Assembly (NCBI GenBank): GCA_965221485.1
Contig: OZ244893.1
Coordinates: 2,108,001 to 2,172,000, forward strand
Direction: 5' to 3'
Length of the DNA: 64,000 nt
From: JAJEBT01 sp965221485
GTDB taxonomy: Bacteria; Pseudomonadota; Alphaproteobacteria; MPNO01; UBA830
Part shown: positions 1 through 8,222 of the stretch, piece after piece
How positions within the stretch are numbered: position 1 is the stretch's first letter
Layout of the letters: each line of letters begins with the position of its first letter
Made by a program: the position numbers and the translations under genes
Notes under the pieces: model-generated
What the model was told of the DNA's origin: nothing
What the model saw: the letters and a program-made list of their open reading frames with translations, nothing else
The model's database searches: none

Positions 1-351
1 GGACAGGATGTACTGGCCGTCAATACTCTGGCCACATCGCTTGTAGCGCGGGCACGCGCGGGAGAAGGACCGTTTTTTGTTGTTCTCCATACGTATCGCT
101 ATCACGGCCATCATGTCGGAGACATCAATCGCGACTATTACCGCTCAAAGGAGGAGGAATCCGAGTGGAAGACCCGCCGCGACCCGATCGCCAACTTCGG
201 CGCATGGCTGGAGCAACAGGGAATCGCGACTTCAGCTGAACTCGACGGCATCCGGGAAGCCATTCGAAACGAAGCGCGGGACGCTGTCGAATACGCGCTG
301 GCTGCACCTTATCCGGCCAGCCGCGAGGTCGACATGCATGTCTATGCTTGA
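1..351 (+). CDS. 2-oxoacid dehydrogenase E1 alpha subunit (pyruvate or acetoin type), C-terminal part
   Basis: Only the last 116 residues are inside the window; the frame is open from base 1 to the TGA at 349-351. E1 alpha pairs with E1 beta to form the thiamine-diphosphate decarboxylase of a 2-oxoacid dehydrogenase complex in the cytoplasm. The visible part has the family hallmarks: a YRYHGHHVGD segment (equivalent to the YRxxGHxxxD region that follows the ThDP site) and a downstream EEESEWKTRRDPI segment typical of pyruvate/acetoin E1 alpha. The E1 beta gene starts 9 bases after the stop, with E2 next, so the three form one operon. Pyruvate versus acetoin cannot be decided from this fragment. 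Confidence 0.85.
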   Translation, partial: GQDVLAVNTLATSLVARARAGEGPFFVVLHTYRYHGHHVGDINRDYYRSKEEESEWKTRRDPIANFGAWLEQQGIATSAELDGIREAIRNEARDAVEYALAAPYPASREVDMHVYA

Positions 352-360
352 GAGCCGGAG

Positions 361-1344
361 ATGAGAGAAATCTCCCTGTCCCAGGCCGTCAAGGAGGCGC
401 TGACGGAAGAGATGCACCGCGATCCAACCGTGATCTTCATGGGCGAAGACGTTGCGGAGGCCGGAACCCCCTTCAAGGTCACCGTTGGTCTCGTCGATGA
501 ATTCGGGCCCGAACGCGTCGTCGATACGCCGATTTCGGAGCCCGGTTTCACAGGAATAGCGGTTGGTGCCGCCATGACAGGCATGCGTCCGGTAGTCGAC
601 ATCATGTTCGGGGATTTTCTGTTTCTGATCATGGATCAGCTGTGCAACCAGGCCGCCAAGACCCATTACATGTCTGGTGGGAAGCTCAAGGTTCCGCTCG
701 TGGTTCGAACAAACATGGGAGCTACGCGGCGCAGCGGCGCACAGCATTCCCAGTCCCTGCACGCATTGGCCGCTCATATCCCCGGCCTCAAGGTTGCCAT
801 GCCGTCCTCGGCATATGAGGCCAAGGGGCTGCTCAAGGCGGCCATCCGCGACGATAATCCTGTTGTCATCTTTGAGGACAAGATGATGTACCAGGAAAAG
901 GCTGAAGTGCCGGAAACAGACTACGTGCTCCCGTTCGGAGTTGCTGAAGTGTTGCGAACTGGTGAAGACGTCACACTGGTGGCGACATCCTCGATGATCC
1001 AGGTCGCCCTGAAAGCGGCTGACACCCTTGCCGCAGAAGGAGTCTCGGCAGAAGTTATCGATCCAAGGACGATCGTGCCTCTCGATGAGGAAACGATTGT
1101 ACGTTCGGCGCGCAAGACCTCCCGTGCCATAATTGTCGACGAGGGTCATCGAAGCTTTGGAGTCACAGCCGAAATCGCAGCGCGAATTGCGGAAGGCGCG
1201 TTTTACTACCTTGATGCACCCGTTCAGCGTATGGGTGCGATGGACGTGCCGGTTCCATTCACCCCTGTCCTTGAAGACCTGACGGTACCTACAAGTGAGG
1301 CAGTTGTTGAGCGGGCTCTCAGACTGATCCGCTGCGAGATTTGA
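361..1344 (+). CDS. 2-oxoacid dehydrogenase E1 beta subunit
   Basis: A 327-residue protein, the usual length for a stand-alone E1 beta. It opens with MREISLSQAVKEAL, followed by the pyrimidine-binding transketolase-like domain (about residues 4-180; GEDVAEAGTPFKVT, DTPISEPGF) and a C-terminal transketolase domain (about 200-320; VIDPRTIVPLDEETI). With E1 alpha it decarboxylates the 2-oxoacid and passes the acyl group to the lipoyl arm of E2. The start lies 9 bases after the E1 alpha stop, and the stop is 1 base before the E2 ATG. E1, E2 and a separate E3 are expected for activity, but no E3 gene follows. Pyruvate or acetoin are the likeliest substrates; branched-chain acids are less likely. 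Confidence 0.9.
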   Translation: MREISLSQAVKEALTEEMHRDPTVIFMGEDVAEAGTPFKVTVGLVDEFGPERVVDTPISEPGFTGIAVGAAMTGMRPVVDIMFGDFLFLIMDQLCNQAAKTHYMSGGKLKVPLVVRTNMGATRRSGAQHSQSLHALAAHIPGLKVAMPSSAYEAKGLLKAAIRDDNPVVIFEDKMMYQEKAEVPETDYVLPFGVAEVLRTGEDVTLVATSSMIQVALKAADTLAAEGVSAEVIDPRTIVPLDEETIVRSARKTSRAIIVDEGHRSFGVTAEIAARIAEGAFYYLDAPVQRMGAMDVPVPFTPVLEDLTVPTSEAVVERALRLIRCEI

Positions 1345-1345
1345 T

Positions 1346-2593
1346 ATGCCCCACCAGATCATCATGCCGCAACTCGGCATGGCCCAGGATTCGGGGATCA
1401 TCGTTGCATGGCGCAAGGCAGTCGGGGATGCCGTCCAGCCCGACGACATTATCATGGAAGTCGAAACCGACAAGGCTGTCATGGAGGTTCCTGCCGGCGT
1501 TCAGGGCTTTGTCGCGGAAATCCGTACCGGACAGGGTGAGGAGGCTGCGGTCGGTCAAACCGTCGCGATCGTCTCGGAAACCCGGGAGGTCGCAATTTCG
1601 ACGCGGACGTCGCCATCCGGGTCAACGGCAGAGAAGGATGATCCGAAGCCGCCGGCTCCGGTCCGTCCTTCCACACCCAGCCTTCCAGCCCTGGCTCCGT
1701 CCCCTCCCGCCGCCGTCGGTAAGCGCGTCCTTGCCTCCCCCAAGGCCAGGCGTATCGCACGGGAAAGAGGCATCGATCTTGGAAGCCTGGTCCGGAAGGG
1801 TGCGCGTCAGCCGGTCAGATCGGCAGATCTGAACAACCTTCCGGGTTCCGGTCTCTCCGACAGATCCTCACTGTGGGACGTCGATCATGGCGCCTGGGGG
1901 CCGGTCAATCCGGCACCGGTTTCCCGCTTCCACAGGATCGCATCCGAAAGGCTGACACAAACCCTTAACACGGTCGTTCCGGTTACGCATCACGACCAGG
2001 CCGATATGACGGAAGTCGAAGCAGCAAGAACCCGCTTTCGGCCGGAAGCCGAAGCGAACGGCATCCACCTGACAGCGCTTTCCTTTCATGTCAGGGCCCT
2101 GGCAACCACTCTCTCACGGCACCCGGTATTCAACGCATCGCTCTCCGCCGACGAAACCATGTTGTGGATGAAGGGCTATTTCCATGTCGGTATTGTGGTC
2201 AATACCGAACACGGAATCGTCATACCGGTGATCCGGAATGCGGATACCAAGGGCCTGCTGGCGATTGCAGCCGAAATCCAGGATTTCGCCGAACGCGCCC
2301 GGGATCGCAAGATCCGTCCCGATGAGCTGGGTGGCGCCTCGATGTCCATATCCAGCCTCGGCCGCGAAGGCGGCACCGGATTCACGCCAGTCATCAATGC
2401 GCCTGAGGCCGCCATCCTGGGGATCAGTCGAATGGACATCGCACCGGTTTGGGATGGAAGCGTCTTCCAGCCCCGGCCGATGGTTCCGCTTGACCTCACC
2501 TATGATCATCGCATTGTCAACGGGGCGGAGGCGGCCAGCTTCATGACCGATTATCGCCGCCATCTCGAATGTCCGGCCCTCCTGTTGCTCTGA
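1346..2593 (+). CDS. 2-oxoacid dehydrogenase E2, dihydrolipoamide acyltransferase
   Basis: 415 residues with three recognisable parts. A lipoyl domain (about 1-80) carries the lipoylation motif ETDKAVMEV with Lys43. A Pro/Ala/Ser linker is followed by a peripheral-subunit-binding domain (about 128-163, SPKARRIARERGIDLGSL). The C-terminal catalytic acyltransferase domain (about 190-415) has the FTPVINAPEAAILG core and the catalytic His388. The usual HxxxDG catalytic signature reads HRIVNG here, with Asn392 in place of Asp. The protein moves the acyl group from E1 to CoA. It is last in the E1alpha-E1beta-E2 operon, starting 1 base after E1 beta. The E3 dehydrogenase is presumably supplied from elsewhere. 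Confidence 0.9.
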   Translation: MPHQIIMPQLGMAQDSGIIVAWRKAVGDAVQPDDIIMEVETDKAVMEVPAGVQGFVAEIRTGQGEEAAVGQTVAIVSETREVAISTRTSPSGSTAEKDDPKPPAPVRPSTPSLPALAPSPPAAVGKRVLASPKARRIARERGIDLGSLVRKGARQPVRSADLNNLPGSGLSDRSSLWDVDHGAWGPVNPAPVSRFHRIASERLTQTLNTVVPVTHHDQADMTEVEAARTRFRPEAEANGIHLTALSFHVRALATTLSRHPVFNASLSADETMLWMKGYFHVGIVVNTEHGIVIPVIRNADTKGLLAIAAEIQDFAERARDRKIRPDELGGASMSISSLGREGGTGFTPVINAPEAAILGISRMDIAPVWDGSVFQPRPMVPLDLTYDHRIVNGAEAASFMTDYRRHLECPALLLL

Positions 2594-2974
2594 AACCCCG
2601 CTGCCCGGCCGCCTTCTTGCCCAATTCAAATTGCTGATGCGACATCCGCCAGATGGTCACCGGATATCGGTGGCAGCAGGATGACTTCGTGTCAATGGCC
2701 CTCAAACCTATCAAGGGAAGCCGTCACCCCTGACCGAGGCACATCATACCGGTCCGGGACATCACGGACACATGGTGCGTGGAGCCTGTATCGGACGGGA
2801 TGGTTTCAAACCGTGTTCCCGGCCGGATTCATGCCGTTTCCACACTCATTGATCAGGCTCCAGCGTCCTCTCGGAAATTACTGTGGTGATGACGTTTCTC
2901 CTGGTCCATCATGCGCTTGCTCGGAGCACTTCCAGAAGGTCTCCGGTTCCCGGATCATCCGGAAAAAGGCCAGA
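2594..2974. other. Intergenic stretch between E2 and the MetE-like gene
   Basis: 381 bases with no credible gene. The open frame running through it into the next gene has no family-like sequence before 2975. It contains a hairpin at 2656-2674 (GTCACCG / CGGTGGC with one G-T pair, 5-base loop), possibly the end of the dehydrogenase transcript, though no T-tract follows. I see no cobalamin or SAM riboswitch consensus in front of the methyltransferase gene. Confidence 0.5.
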
Positions 2975-4171
2975 ATGAAATCCTCCCGGGATCGCATACT
3001 TACAACTCACGTAGGATCGCTGCCGAGACCCCACGATCTCCTGGAGCTTCTTGAAGCCGAAGATCAGGGGCGCGGCCCTGACCCCGACAAACTTCGGTCG
3101 GCAAAACGCAAGGCTGTCTGCGAAATCGTCAAACAGCAGATCGACAACGGGGTCGATATCGTCAGCGACGGAGAAATGGGCAAGCTTTCCTATACAATTT
3201 ATGTAAAGCACCGGCTTGACGGCGTTCAGGACGGCGGCCCGCCTCTCGACATGCAAGATGGCCGGCCGCGCGGCCCGAAAGACATGCAGGAGCATCCTGG
3301 CTATGCCAAATGGCGGGAATCTCTCCGGGATATGCCAGGAACGCGATACACCCCGCCCCAGGTCACTTCGCGCATTTCCTATGGCAGCAGGGCGCCGCTT
3401 GAGGAAGACATTGCCAATTTGACAACGGCGACAGCAGAGGCGGTTCCGGTGGAAGCATTTGTCAACACCGCGTCGCCCGGACTCCTTCCTTCGTTCGTGC
3501 GGGATGCGTTTTACAAAAACGAAGAAGCTTATGTGGCCGATCTTGCCGACGCCATGAAATTCGAATACGACGCCATTCACGCAGCAGGATTTCTGGTCCA
3601 GGTCGACTGCCCGGATCTGGCCATGAGCCGGCATATTGCCTATCAGGACAAGAGTGATGCGGAATTTCTCAAAATCGCCGAACGAAACGTGGAGGCGCTC
3701 AATCATGCTTGCCGGGACATTCCCTCGGATCGTCTCCGCATGCACATTTGCTGGGGAAACTATCCCGGACCACATACACACGACATTGCTGTCTCGAAAA
3801 TCGTCAACGTGGTGGTCAAGGCGAAGCCACAGGCGATCCTGTTTGAAGCGGCAAACTCGCGCCACGCTCACGAATACGAAGACTGGGCCTCAGCCCGCAT
3901 ACCCGATGACAAGATTTTGATTCCCGGGGTGATCGACTCAACCGACAATTTTGTGGAACATCCCCGTCTGGTGGCGCAACGTCTCAAGAAATTTGCTGAA
4001 ATCGTGGGTCGCGAGCGCGTTATCGCCGGCTCGGATTGTGGATTTTCCACAGTTGCCGGCATGATCCGGACCTATCCCTCTGTGACCTGGGCCAAATTGA
4101 GGTCAATGTCCGAAGGTGCGGAAATGGCGTCGCGGGACCTCTGGAAGTCATCGGGGATCACTCGGTTCTGA
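2975..4171 (+). CDS. MetE-like (cobalamin-independent methionine synthase family) core methyltransferase
   Basis: 398 residues from the ATG at 2975, placed after an AAAAAGG stretch; the frame extends further upstream but that part resembles nothing. The family is COG0620/UROD-MetE-like: a TIM barrel using zinc to activate a thiol that accepts a methyl or alkyl group. N-terminal THVGSLPRP is typical. The zinc ligands known from MetE can be placed at His257 and Cys259 (MHICWGN), Glu291 (LFEAAN) and Cys355 (GSDCGFS). It lacks the N-terminal half of full-length MetE (about 750 residues), so it resembles the short core enzymes and epoxyalkane:CoM-transferase-like proteins. The acceptor is unknown: homocysteine, coenzyme M or another thiol. 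It converges on the aquaporin gene. Confidence 0.75.
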   Translation: MKSSRDRILTTHVGSLPRPHDLLELLEAEDQGRGPDPDKLRSAKRKAVCEIVKQQIDNGVDIVSDGEMGKLSYTIYVKHRLDGVQDGGPPLDMQDGRPRGPKDMQEHPGYAKWRESLRDMPGTRYTPPQVTSRISYGSRAPLEEDIANLTTATAEAVPVEAFVNTASPGLLPSFVRDAFYKNEEAYVADLADAMKFEYDAIHAAGFLVQVDCPDLAMSRHIAYQDKSDAEFLKIAERNVEALNHACRDIPSDRLRMHICWGNYPGPHTHDIAVSKIVNVVVKAKPQAILFEAANSRHAHEYEDWASARIPDDKILIPGVIDSTDNFVEHPRLVAQRLKKFAEIVGRERVIAGSDCGFSTVAGMIRTYPSVTWAKLRSMSEGAEMASRDLWKSSGITRF

Positions 4172-4205
4172 AGGTTCGTTTCCGCTGTCTGGCCGTCATG
4201 ATGAC

Positions 4206-4904
4206 TCAGCCGCCGGACTCCGCCTGTCGGGCACGACTGCCCGAGGTTGCCAGCAACCACCCGAAAAGCAGGGCGGCCAATGCTGCACCCGCGAATTCTG
4301 CCGCAATAAACGCCGGTACATCGACCGGCCGAATGCCCGAGAACGTGTCGGTCAGGCTTCTGGCAATGGCCACAGCCGGATTGGCGAACGATGTCGATGA
4401 CGTGAACCAGTAACCGGCAGAAATGAACAGTCCGACGGCATATGGCGTTGCTTCGGGACGAAAACGCACGCAGCCCAGGATAGTCGCTACAAGCCCGAAC
4501 GCTGCAACGATCTCGGCGCCCCACTGCGGGGGTCCGGTTCGTATATTGGTGGACCACGAAACTACCGGTTCCGCAAACATGAAATGTGCAACAATCGTGC
4601 CCGCAATGCCGCCGATGACCTGGGCAGCAATGTAAACACCGAGTTCCCTGGCAGGAAACAGGCCCCGCATCAGGAGGGCTACCGAAACGGCCGGATTGAA
4701 GTGTGCTCCTGAGATGGGTCCGAAAACAAGGATGAGAACCACCAGGATCGCACCGGTTGCCACAGTATTGGCCAGCAGCGCAATGGCTTCATTGCCGTCG
4801 GCCAGCCGCTCTCCCATAATTCCGGAGCCCACAACTGTAGCGACCAGGATTCCGGTTCCCAGCGCTTCCGCGACGAAGCGCCGATTGAGATCAAATGAAG
4901 ACAT
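4206..4904 (-). CDS. MIP family channel (aquaporin / glycerol facilitator)
   Basis: 232 residues from the ATG at 4904 (MSSFDLNRRFVAEALGTG); the longer frame upstream adds a basic, non-family stretch. It forms a six-helix inner-membrane channel with both half-helix pore motifs present: GAHFNPAVS in the first half and SFANPAVAIARS in the second. The residue after the second NPA is Val rather than the Asp typical of GlpF, so water or a small neutral solute (for example a metalloid hydroxide) is as likely as glycerol. No arsenic-resistance genes lie beside it. The upstream region carries tandem TGTCAC half-sites abutting a TATAAA box, suggesting control by an OmpR/PhoB-family activator. Confidence 0.88.
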   Translation of the reverse strand: MSSFDLNRRFVAEALGTGILVATVVGSGIMGERLADGNEAIALLANTVATGAILVVLILVFGPISGAHFNPAVSVALLMRGLFPARELGVYIAAQVIGGIAGTIVAHFMFAEPVVSWSTNIRTGPPQWGAEIVAAFGLVATILGCVRFRPEATPYAVGLFISAGYWFTSSTSFANPAVAIARSLTDTFSGIRPVDVPAFIAAEFAGAALAALLFGWLLATSGSRARQAESGG

Positions 4905-4966
4905 TCTGATTTCAGGTCTCGAGACTTGATGCGAGGGTCGCCTGCGACTCTTCCCGCCGGACCGCG

Positions 4967-5000
4967 ATTTATAGGGACAATCCGTGACAGTTCCGTGACA
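4967..5000 (-). promoter_or_regulatory. PhoB-like tandem operator and -10 box of the aquaporin gene
   Basis: Read on the minus strand, TGTCAC occurs at 5000-4995 and at 4989-4984 (11-base period), and TGTCCC at 4979-4974 (10-base period), running directly into TATAAAT (4973-4967). There is no -35 hexamer. The second TGTCAC sits 10 bases upstream of the -10, the arrangement of activator-dependent Pho-box promoters, where CTGTCA repeats replace the -35. The ATG is about 60 bases downstream. PhoB is the textbook reader, but another OmpR-family regulator such as the ChvI of this window is possible. Confidence 0.5.
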
Positions 5001-5157
5001 CCGGTGCATCGGGTGCCGGAACAGGGTTGGCAGCGGTGCAAGGGTCGTAGCTGGTGGCCCTGACCCGGCTTCCCTGTCACCGGAAATTCAGAAAACACGA
5101 CCTGCCCTTGCGTTTGCTATCACCCGGGCGCGGACCGCAGGATCCGCAAGGCAATCG

Positions 5158-5607
5158 TCAGGACGGTCCCGCCAATCGGTTCAGGATTGCGATCACCGTC
5201 TCGCGATGTTCAGGTTCGATCGGTTCCAGTATCCGATCCTGTGCACGCTCAGCCGCTTCAAAGGCCAGAAACAGTGCGGTTCTTCCGCCGGACGTGAGCC
5301 GCAGTGAATTCGTCCGCAAGTCCCGGGGTTCACGGCTGCAATCGATCAGCCCCCTGTCAATCAAGCGCCGCAACACTCCGGTCAGGGTACTGCGGTCAAT
5401 TCCTGTCAGCCTGACGAGGTCGGTCTGGCTGATCCCCGGTCTCTGAAACACGGTGAGCAGAACAGCAAACTGGCGGGGTGTAGGTCCGTCGTCACCAACC
5501 TCCTCGGCGAAAAGGTCGACGGCACGCTGCTGGCATCGGCGAATCAGATGTCCTGGCGCCTCGCTCAGCGCATACCGACTGATCTGGTCCTGACATTCCT
5601 GTTCCAT
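5158..5607 (-). CDS. MarR-family transcriptional regulator
   Basis: 149 residues from the ATG at 5607 (MEQECQDQISRYAL); upstream codons in the open frame do not look like protein. It is a winged-helix MarR repressor. The DNA-binding core is clear: TPRQFAVLLTVFQRPGISQTDLVRLTGIDRSTLTGVLRRLIDRGL (about residues 50-95, quoted in pieces: TPRQFAVLL, SQTDLVRLTGIDRSTL, RRLIDRGLI), then the wing RTNSLRLTSGGR. MarR proteins typically release DNA on binding phenolic ligands. It is divergent from the flavin monooxygenase gene and close to a gentisate dioxygenase gene, so it probably senses an aromatic substrate and controls this cluster. Confidence 0.85.
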   Translation of the reverse strand: MEQECQDQISRYALSEAPGHLIRRCQQRAVDLFAEEVGDDGPTPRQFAVLLTVFQRPGISQTDLVRLTGIDRSTLTGVLRRLIDRGLIDCSREPRDLRTNSLRLTSGGRTALFLAFEAAERAQDRILEPIEPEHRETVIAILNRLAGPS

Positions 5608-5657
5608 ATCAGCGGGGCACCCGGATTCGATCCCGAAAAGCAAAATAATCTGTACAC

Positions 5658-5681
5658 GGACTAAATTAGGAAGTAAAGTCC
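5658..5681. promoter_or_regulatory. Possible MarR operator in the divergent promoter region
   Basis: The 131-base gap between the MarR gene and the monooxygenase gene holds an AT-rich segment with inverted arms GGACT (5658-5662) and AGTCC (5677-5681) separated by 14 bases. MarR proteins usually bind imperfect palindromes of about 20 bases in such positions. The arms are short, so chance is a real alternative. Confidence 0.3.
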
Positions 5682-5738
5682 TGATCTTCGCCGGACAGCC
5701 AGTTTCAGGGTGGCCACCCGGTATCATGGGAGAAAGTC

Positions 5739-6800
5739 ATGGAATTCGGCATACAGTTCTTCCCCGATGTGGGGCCACTGCAGAAGTCAGGGCAGGAATA
5801 TTTTCATGACTGCCTGAGGCTCGCCGAATTCGCTGACACATACGGCTATACTCACCTGCGAACGGTCGAACACTATTTTCACCCCTATGGTGGCTACAGC
5901 CCCAATCCGGTGGTGTTTCTGAGTGCGTTGTCACAAAGAGCGAAAACGCCTCGAATCGTTACAGGGGCCGTGCTTCCGGTGTTCAACAATCCTCTCAAAC
6001 TGGCTGGCGAGATCGGAATGCTGGACAGCATTACGGGGGGACGGGCCGAAATCGGATTTGCGCGCGCGTTCCTTCCCCACGAATACGAGCGTTTCGGTAT
6101 CAGTCTCGATGAGAGCGTTTCCCGATTTGACGAAGGCATGGAACAGGTTGACCTTTTGCTCACCGAAGAAAATGTTTCGCACGAGGGCAAGTTTCACAGC
6201 TTCAGGGACGTCACATCACTCCCCCGACCGGTCCAGAAACCGCGCCCGCCTTTCTGGACCGCTGCCTTCACGACTCCTGAATCTTTTGAAAAAGCGGGTC
6301 GTATCGGAAACTTCATCATGGCGATCCCCATCGGTGGTGCCCAGATGGGGGAATTGATCAGTATTTACCGCGAGTCCTGGGATGCGGCCGGTCATGCCGG
6401 CAGGGGCCGGGTCATGCTGGCATTCCATATGTATTGTGCAGAGACAGAGGACGAAGCCATCCGGATCGCGCGTGATCCGCTCAATCGCTATCTGAAATCC
6501 CTGGTCGACGCTGCGAGCGACTGGGTCGGTGGCGCGGCTTCGAACGACTACAAGGGTTACGACCGGATGATCGCCGCCCTCGATCGGGAAACCTTCGAGA
6601 GCCAGGTCGAAAAGGGTGCCGCCTGGGTCGGAACACCGGATCATCTGGTAGCCGCCATTCGGGAATATAGCGACATGATCGGTGGCTTTGACGACGCGTC
6701 TCTCCAGGTGAACTTCAACGACATGTCCTATGAAGATGCCGAGCGCTCGGTCAAACTGTTTGGTGAGGAGGTTATGCCGGTTTTCGCCGACGAAACGTGA
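5739..6800 (+). CDS. LLM-class flavin-dependent monooxygenase (bacterial luciferase-like)
   Basis: 353 residues; the start is backed by GGGAG 9 bases upstream. It belongs to the F420/FMN-dependent luciferase-like TIM-barrel family: N-terminal MEFGIQFFPDV, the YGYTHLRTVEHYF segment, LDSITGGRAEIGFARAF (typical of the flavin-binding barrel) and EGMEQVDLLLTEENVSHEGKF. Such enzymes oxygenate small organic substrates using reduced FMN from a partner reductase. No reductase gene is adjacent. It is divergent from a MarR regulator and 130 bases upstream of gentisate 1,2-dioxygenase, so an aromatic hydroxylation or ring-modifying step feeding gentisate is a reasonable inference. The precise substrate is not readable. 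Confidence 0.82.
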   Translation: MEFGIQFFPDVGPLQKSGQEYFHDCLRLAEFADTYGYTHLRTVEHYFHPYGGYSPNPVVFLSALSQRAKTPRIVTGAVLPVFNNPLKLAGEIGMLDSITGGRAEIGFARAFLPHEYERFGISLDESVSRFDEGMEQVDLLLTEENVSHEGKFHSFRDVTSLPRPVQKPRPPFWTAAFTTPESFEKAGRIGNFIMAIPIGGAQMGELISIYRESWDAAGHAGRGRVMLAFHMYCAETEDEAIRIARDPLNRYLKSLVDAASDWVGGAASNDYKGYDRMIAALDRETFESQVEKGAAWVGTPDHLVAAIREYSDMIGGFDDASLQVNFNDMSYEDAERSVKLFGEEVMPVFADET

Positions 6801-6827
6801 CCGATGACCCGCTTCCCGAACGACCTG

Positions 6828-6850
6828 TTGATCGGGTCTGACCCAATTGA
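6828..6850. promoter_or_regulatory. Dyad upstream of the gentisate dioxygenase gene
   Basis: A dyad centred at 6839 has an 11-base perfect core (GGGTC T GACCC) that extends to 8 of 11 matching positions per arm. It sits about 90 bases upstream of the dioxygenase ATG and next to TTGACT (6847-6852), a possible -35. It may be a regulator site for the catabolic genes; the evidence is symmetry only. Confidence 0.3.
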
Positions 6851-6930
6851 CTAAACTCCCGGACACGCCGATCCGGACATGAGGGTTTGAGCACCATGCG
6901 GCGCGGCAAACCGCACCAGGAGATGGACAG

Positions 6931-7989
6931 ATGAACAGAGCCCTGCATGAAAGACCCGAAATGACCAACAGTCGGGCAGATTTCTATGCGCGTATGGCCA
7001 CCCAGAGCATGACGCCTTTGTGGGAAGTTCTCCACAACCTGCTCGCCTCGGAACCCGTGACTGAAGCCACGCCTCACCGGTGGTCCTACGAAGACTGTCG
7101 CCCCTACGTCATGGAGTCCGCTGATTTGATCTCCGCAGAGGAAGCCGAACGCCGGGTGATGGTGCTGGAAAATCCCACACTTCCTGGCCGCTCATGCATT
7201 ACCGAGGCCCTCTATGCAGGACTTCAGCTCATCATGCCCGGTGAAGTGGCTCCAGCACATCGGCATTCACCCGCAGCGCTGCGCTTTATCGTCGAAGGTT
7301 CAGGTGCTTACACCGCCATCGACGGAGAAAAAGCCTATATGGAAGTGGGCGACCTGATCCTCACACCTTCATGGGTCTGGCACGATCACGGTCACGAAGG
7401 CACCGAACCCGTCGTCTGGCTCGATGGGCTGGATATCCCGCTGGTGCGTTATCTCGGCCCGGTTTTTGCCCAGCCCTATCCTGAAGCAGAATACCCGGCA
7501 GGGCGGCCATCAGGCGACAACATGTCTCGTTACGGAGCCAATCTCCGCCCGATGGGAACGAACGGGAATTCGCAGAATTCACCCGTGTTCCACTACCCGT
7601 ACGCCAGGACACGCGAAGCGCTCGAGAAACTCGAGCTGAGTGACGAAATCGACAGTCACCAGGGAATCAAGCTTGAATATATAAATCCGGCGACCGGTGG
7701 ACCCGTCATGCCAACAATCGGGACCTATATCCAGAAACTCCCAAAAGGCTTTTCGGGTGAAACCTATCAGACCACTGCGGCCTGGGTTTATTCCGTTGTC
7801 GAGGGTGAAGGACGTACCTGCATCGGCGATCAGATCTTCGACTGGAAGGAAAAGGACACATTTGTCGTGCCGGCCTGGTACCCTCATCGCCATGAAACCG
7901 AAGCCGGCGCCTTTCTCTTCAGTTTTACGGACCAGCCGGTCCAGCAAAAGCTGGGGCTGTTCCGGGATAATCTGAACTCCCATAGCTGA
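6931..7989 (+). CDS. gtdA: Gentisate 1,2-dioxygenase
   Basis: 352 residues, the normal length for the bicupin gentisate dioxygenases. A clear AGGAG lies 7-8 bases before the ATG. The enzyme cleaves gentisate (2,5-dihydroxybenzoate) to maleylpyruvate using Fe(II) in the cytoplasm. Metal-site residues are visible in the first cupin: His110 and His112 in HRHSPAALRFIVEG, and His151/His153 in WHDHGHEG. The second cupin (about 240-340) contains the VEGEGRTCIGDQ and WYPHRHETEAG segments. No maleylpyruvate isomerase or fumarylpyruvate hydrolase gene is next to it, although a GST-family gene lies much further on at 42314. It is co-oriented with the flavin monooxygenase gene under a divergent MarR gene. 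Confidence 0.88.
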   Translation: MNRALHERPEMTNSRADFYARMATQSMTPLWEVLHNLLASEPVTEATPHRWSYEDCRPYVMESADLISAEEAERRVMVLENPTLPGRSCITEALYAGLQLIMPGEVAPAHRHSPAALRFIVEGSGAYTAIDGEKAYMEVGDLILTPSWVWHDHGHEGTEPVVWLDGLDIPLVRYLGPVFAQPYPEAEYPAGRPSGDNMSRYGANLRPMGTNGNSQNSPVFHYPYARTREALEKLELSDEIDSHQGIKLEYINPATGGPVMPTIGTYIQKLPKGFSGETYQTTAAWVYSVVEGEGRTCIGDQIFDWKEKDTFVVPAWYPHRHETEAGAFLFSFTDQPVQQKLGLFRDNLNSHS

Positions 7990-8000
7990 AGAAAGCTGAT

Positions 8001-8016
8001 CCGGGGGTGTGCCCGG
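8001..8016 (+). terminator. Weak hairpin after the gentisate dioxygenase gene
   Basis: Twelve bases beyond the stop codon, CCGGG (8001-8005) can pair with CCCGG (8012-8016) over a 6-base loop. No T-run follows, so it is at best a weak or factor-assisted transcript end. Confidence 0.25.
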
Positions 8017-8222
8017 GAAAGTCCTTGCTTTCACGGCCCTCTCCTCGTGCATCCGGCTGCGTCACTGCCAGAAGCCGTCCTGCAGCGATCTTGCGTTTCA
8101 GGCTCCCTGCAAGGAACGAGTTTAACCGGCACAAGTGCGGGCAGTTGACGACCGTATTACCGGCTCACATCCACGCCACTCAGGCATGAACCGGATGGCC
8201 GTTCCCGCTGCAAGGGTTGCCG

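Noticed and set aside
232..1482. 416-codon open frame on the minus strand across E1 beta
   Set aside because: It is antisense to a clear E1 beta gene and its translation has no family-like sequence. Long antisense frames are expected in GC-rich genes.
2594..2974. Cobalamin or SAM riboswitch upstream of the MetE-like gene
   Set aside because: I looked for the GCCACTG box and SAM-I/II cores and found none; only a single hairpin is present.
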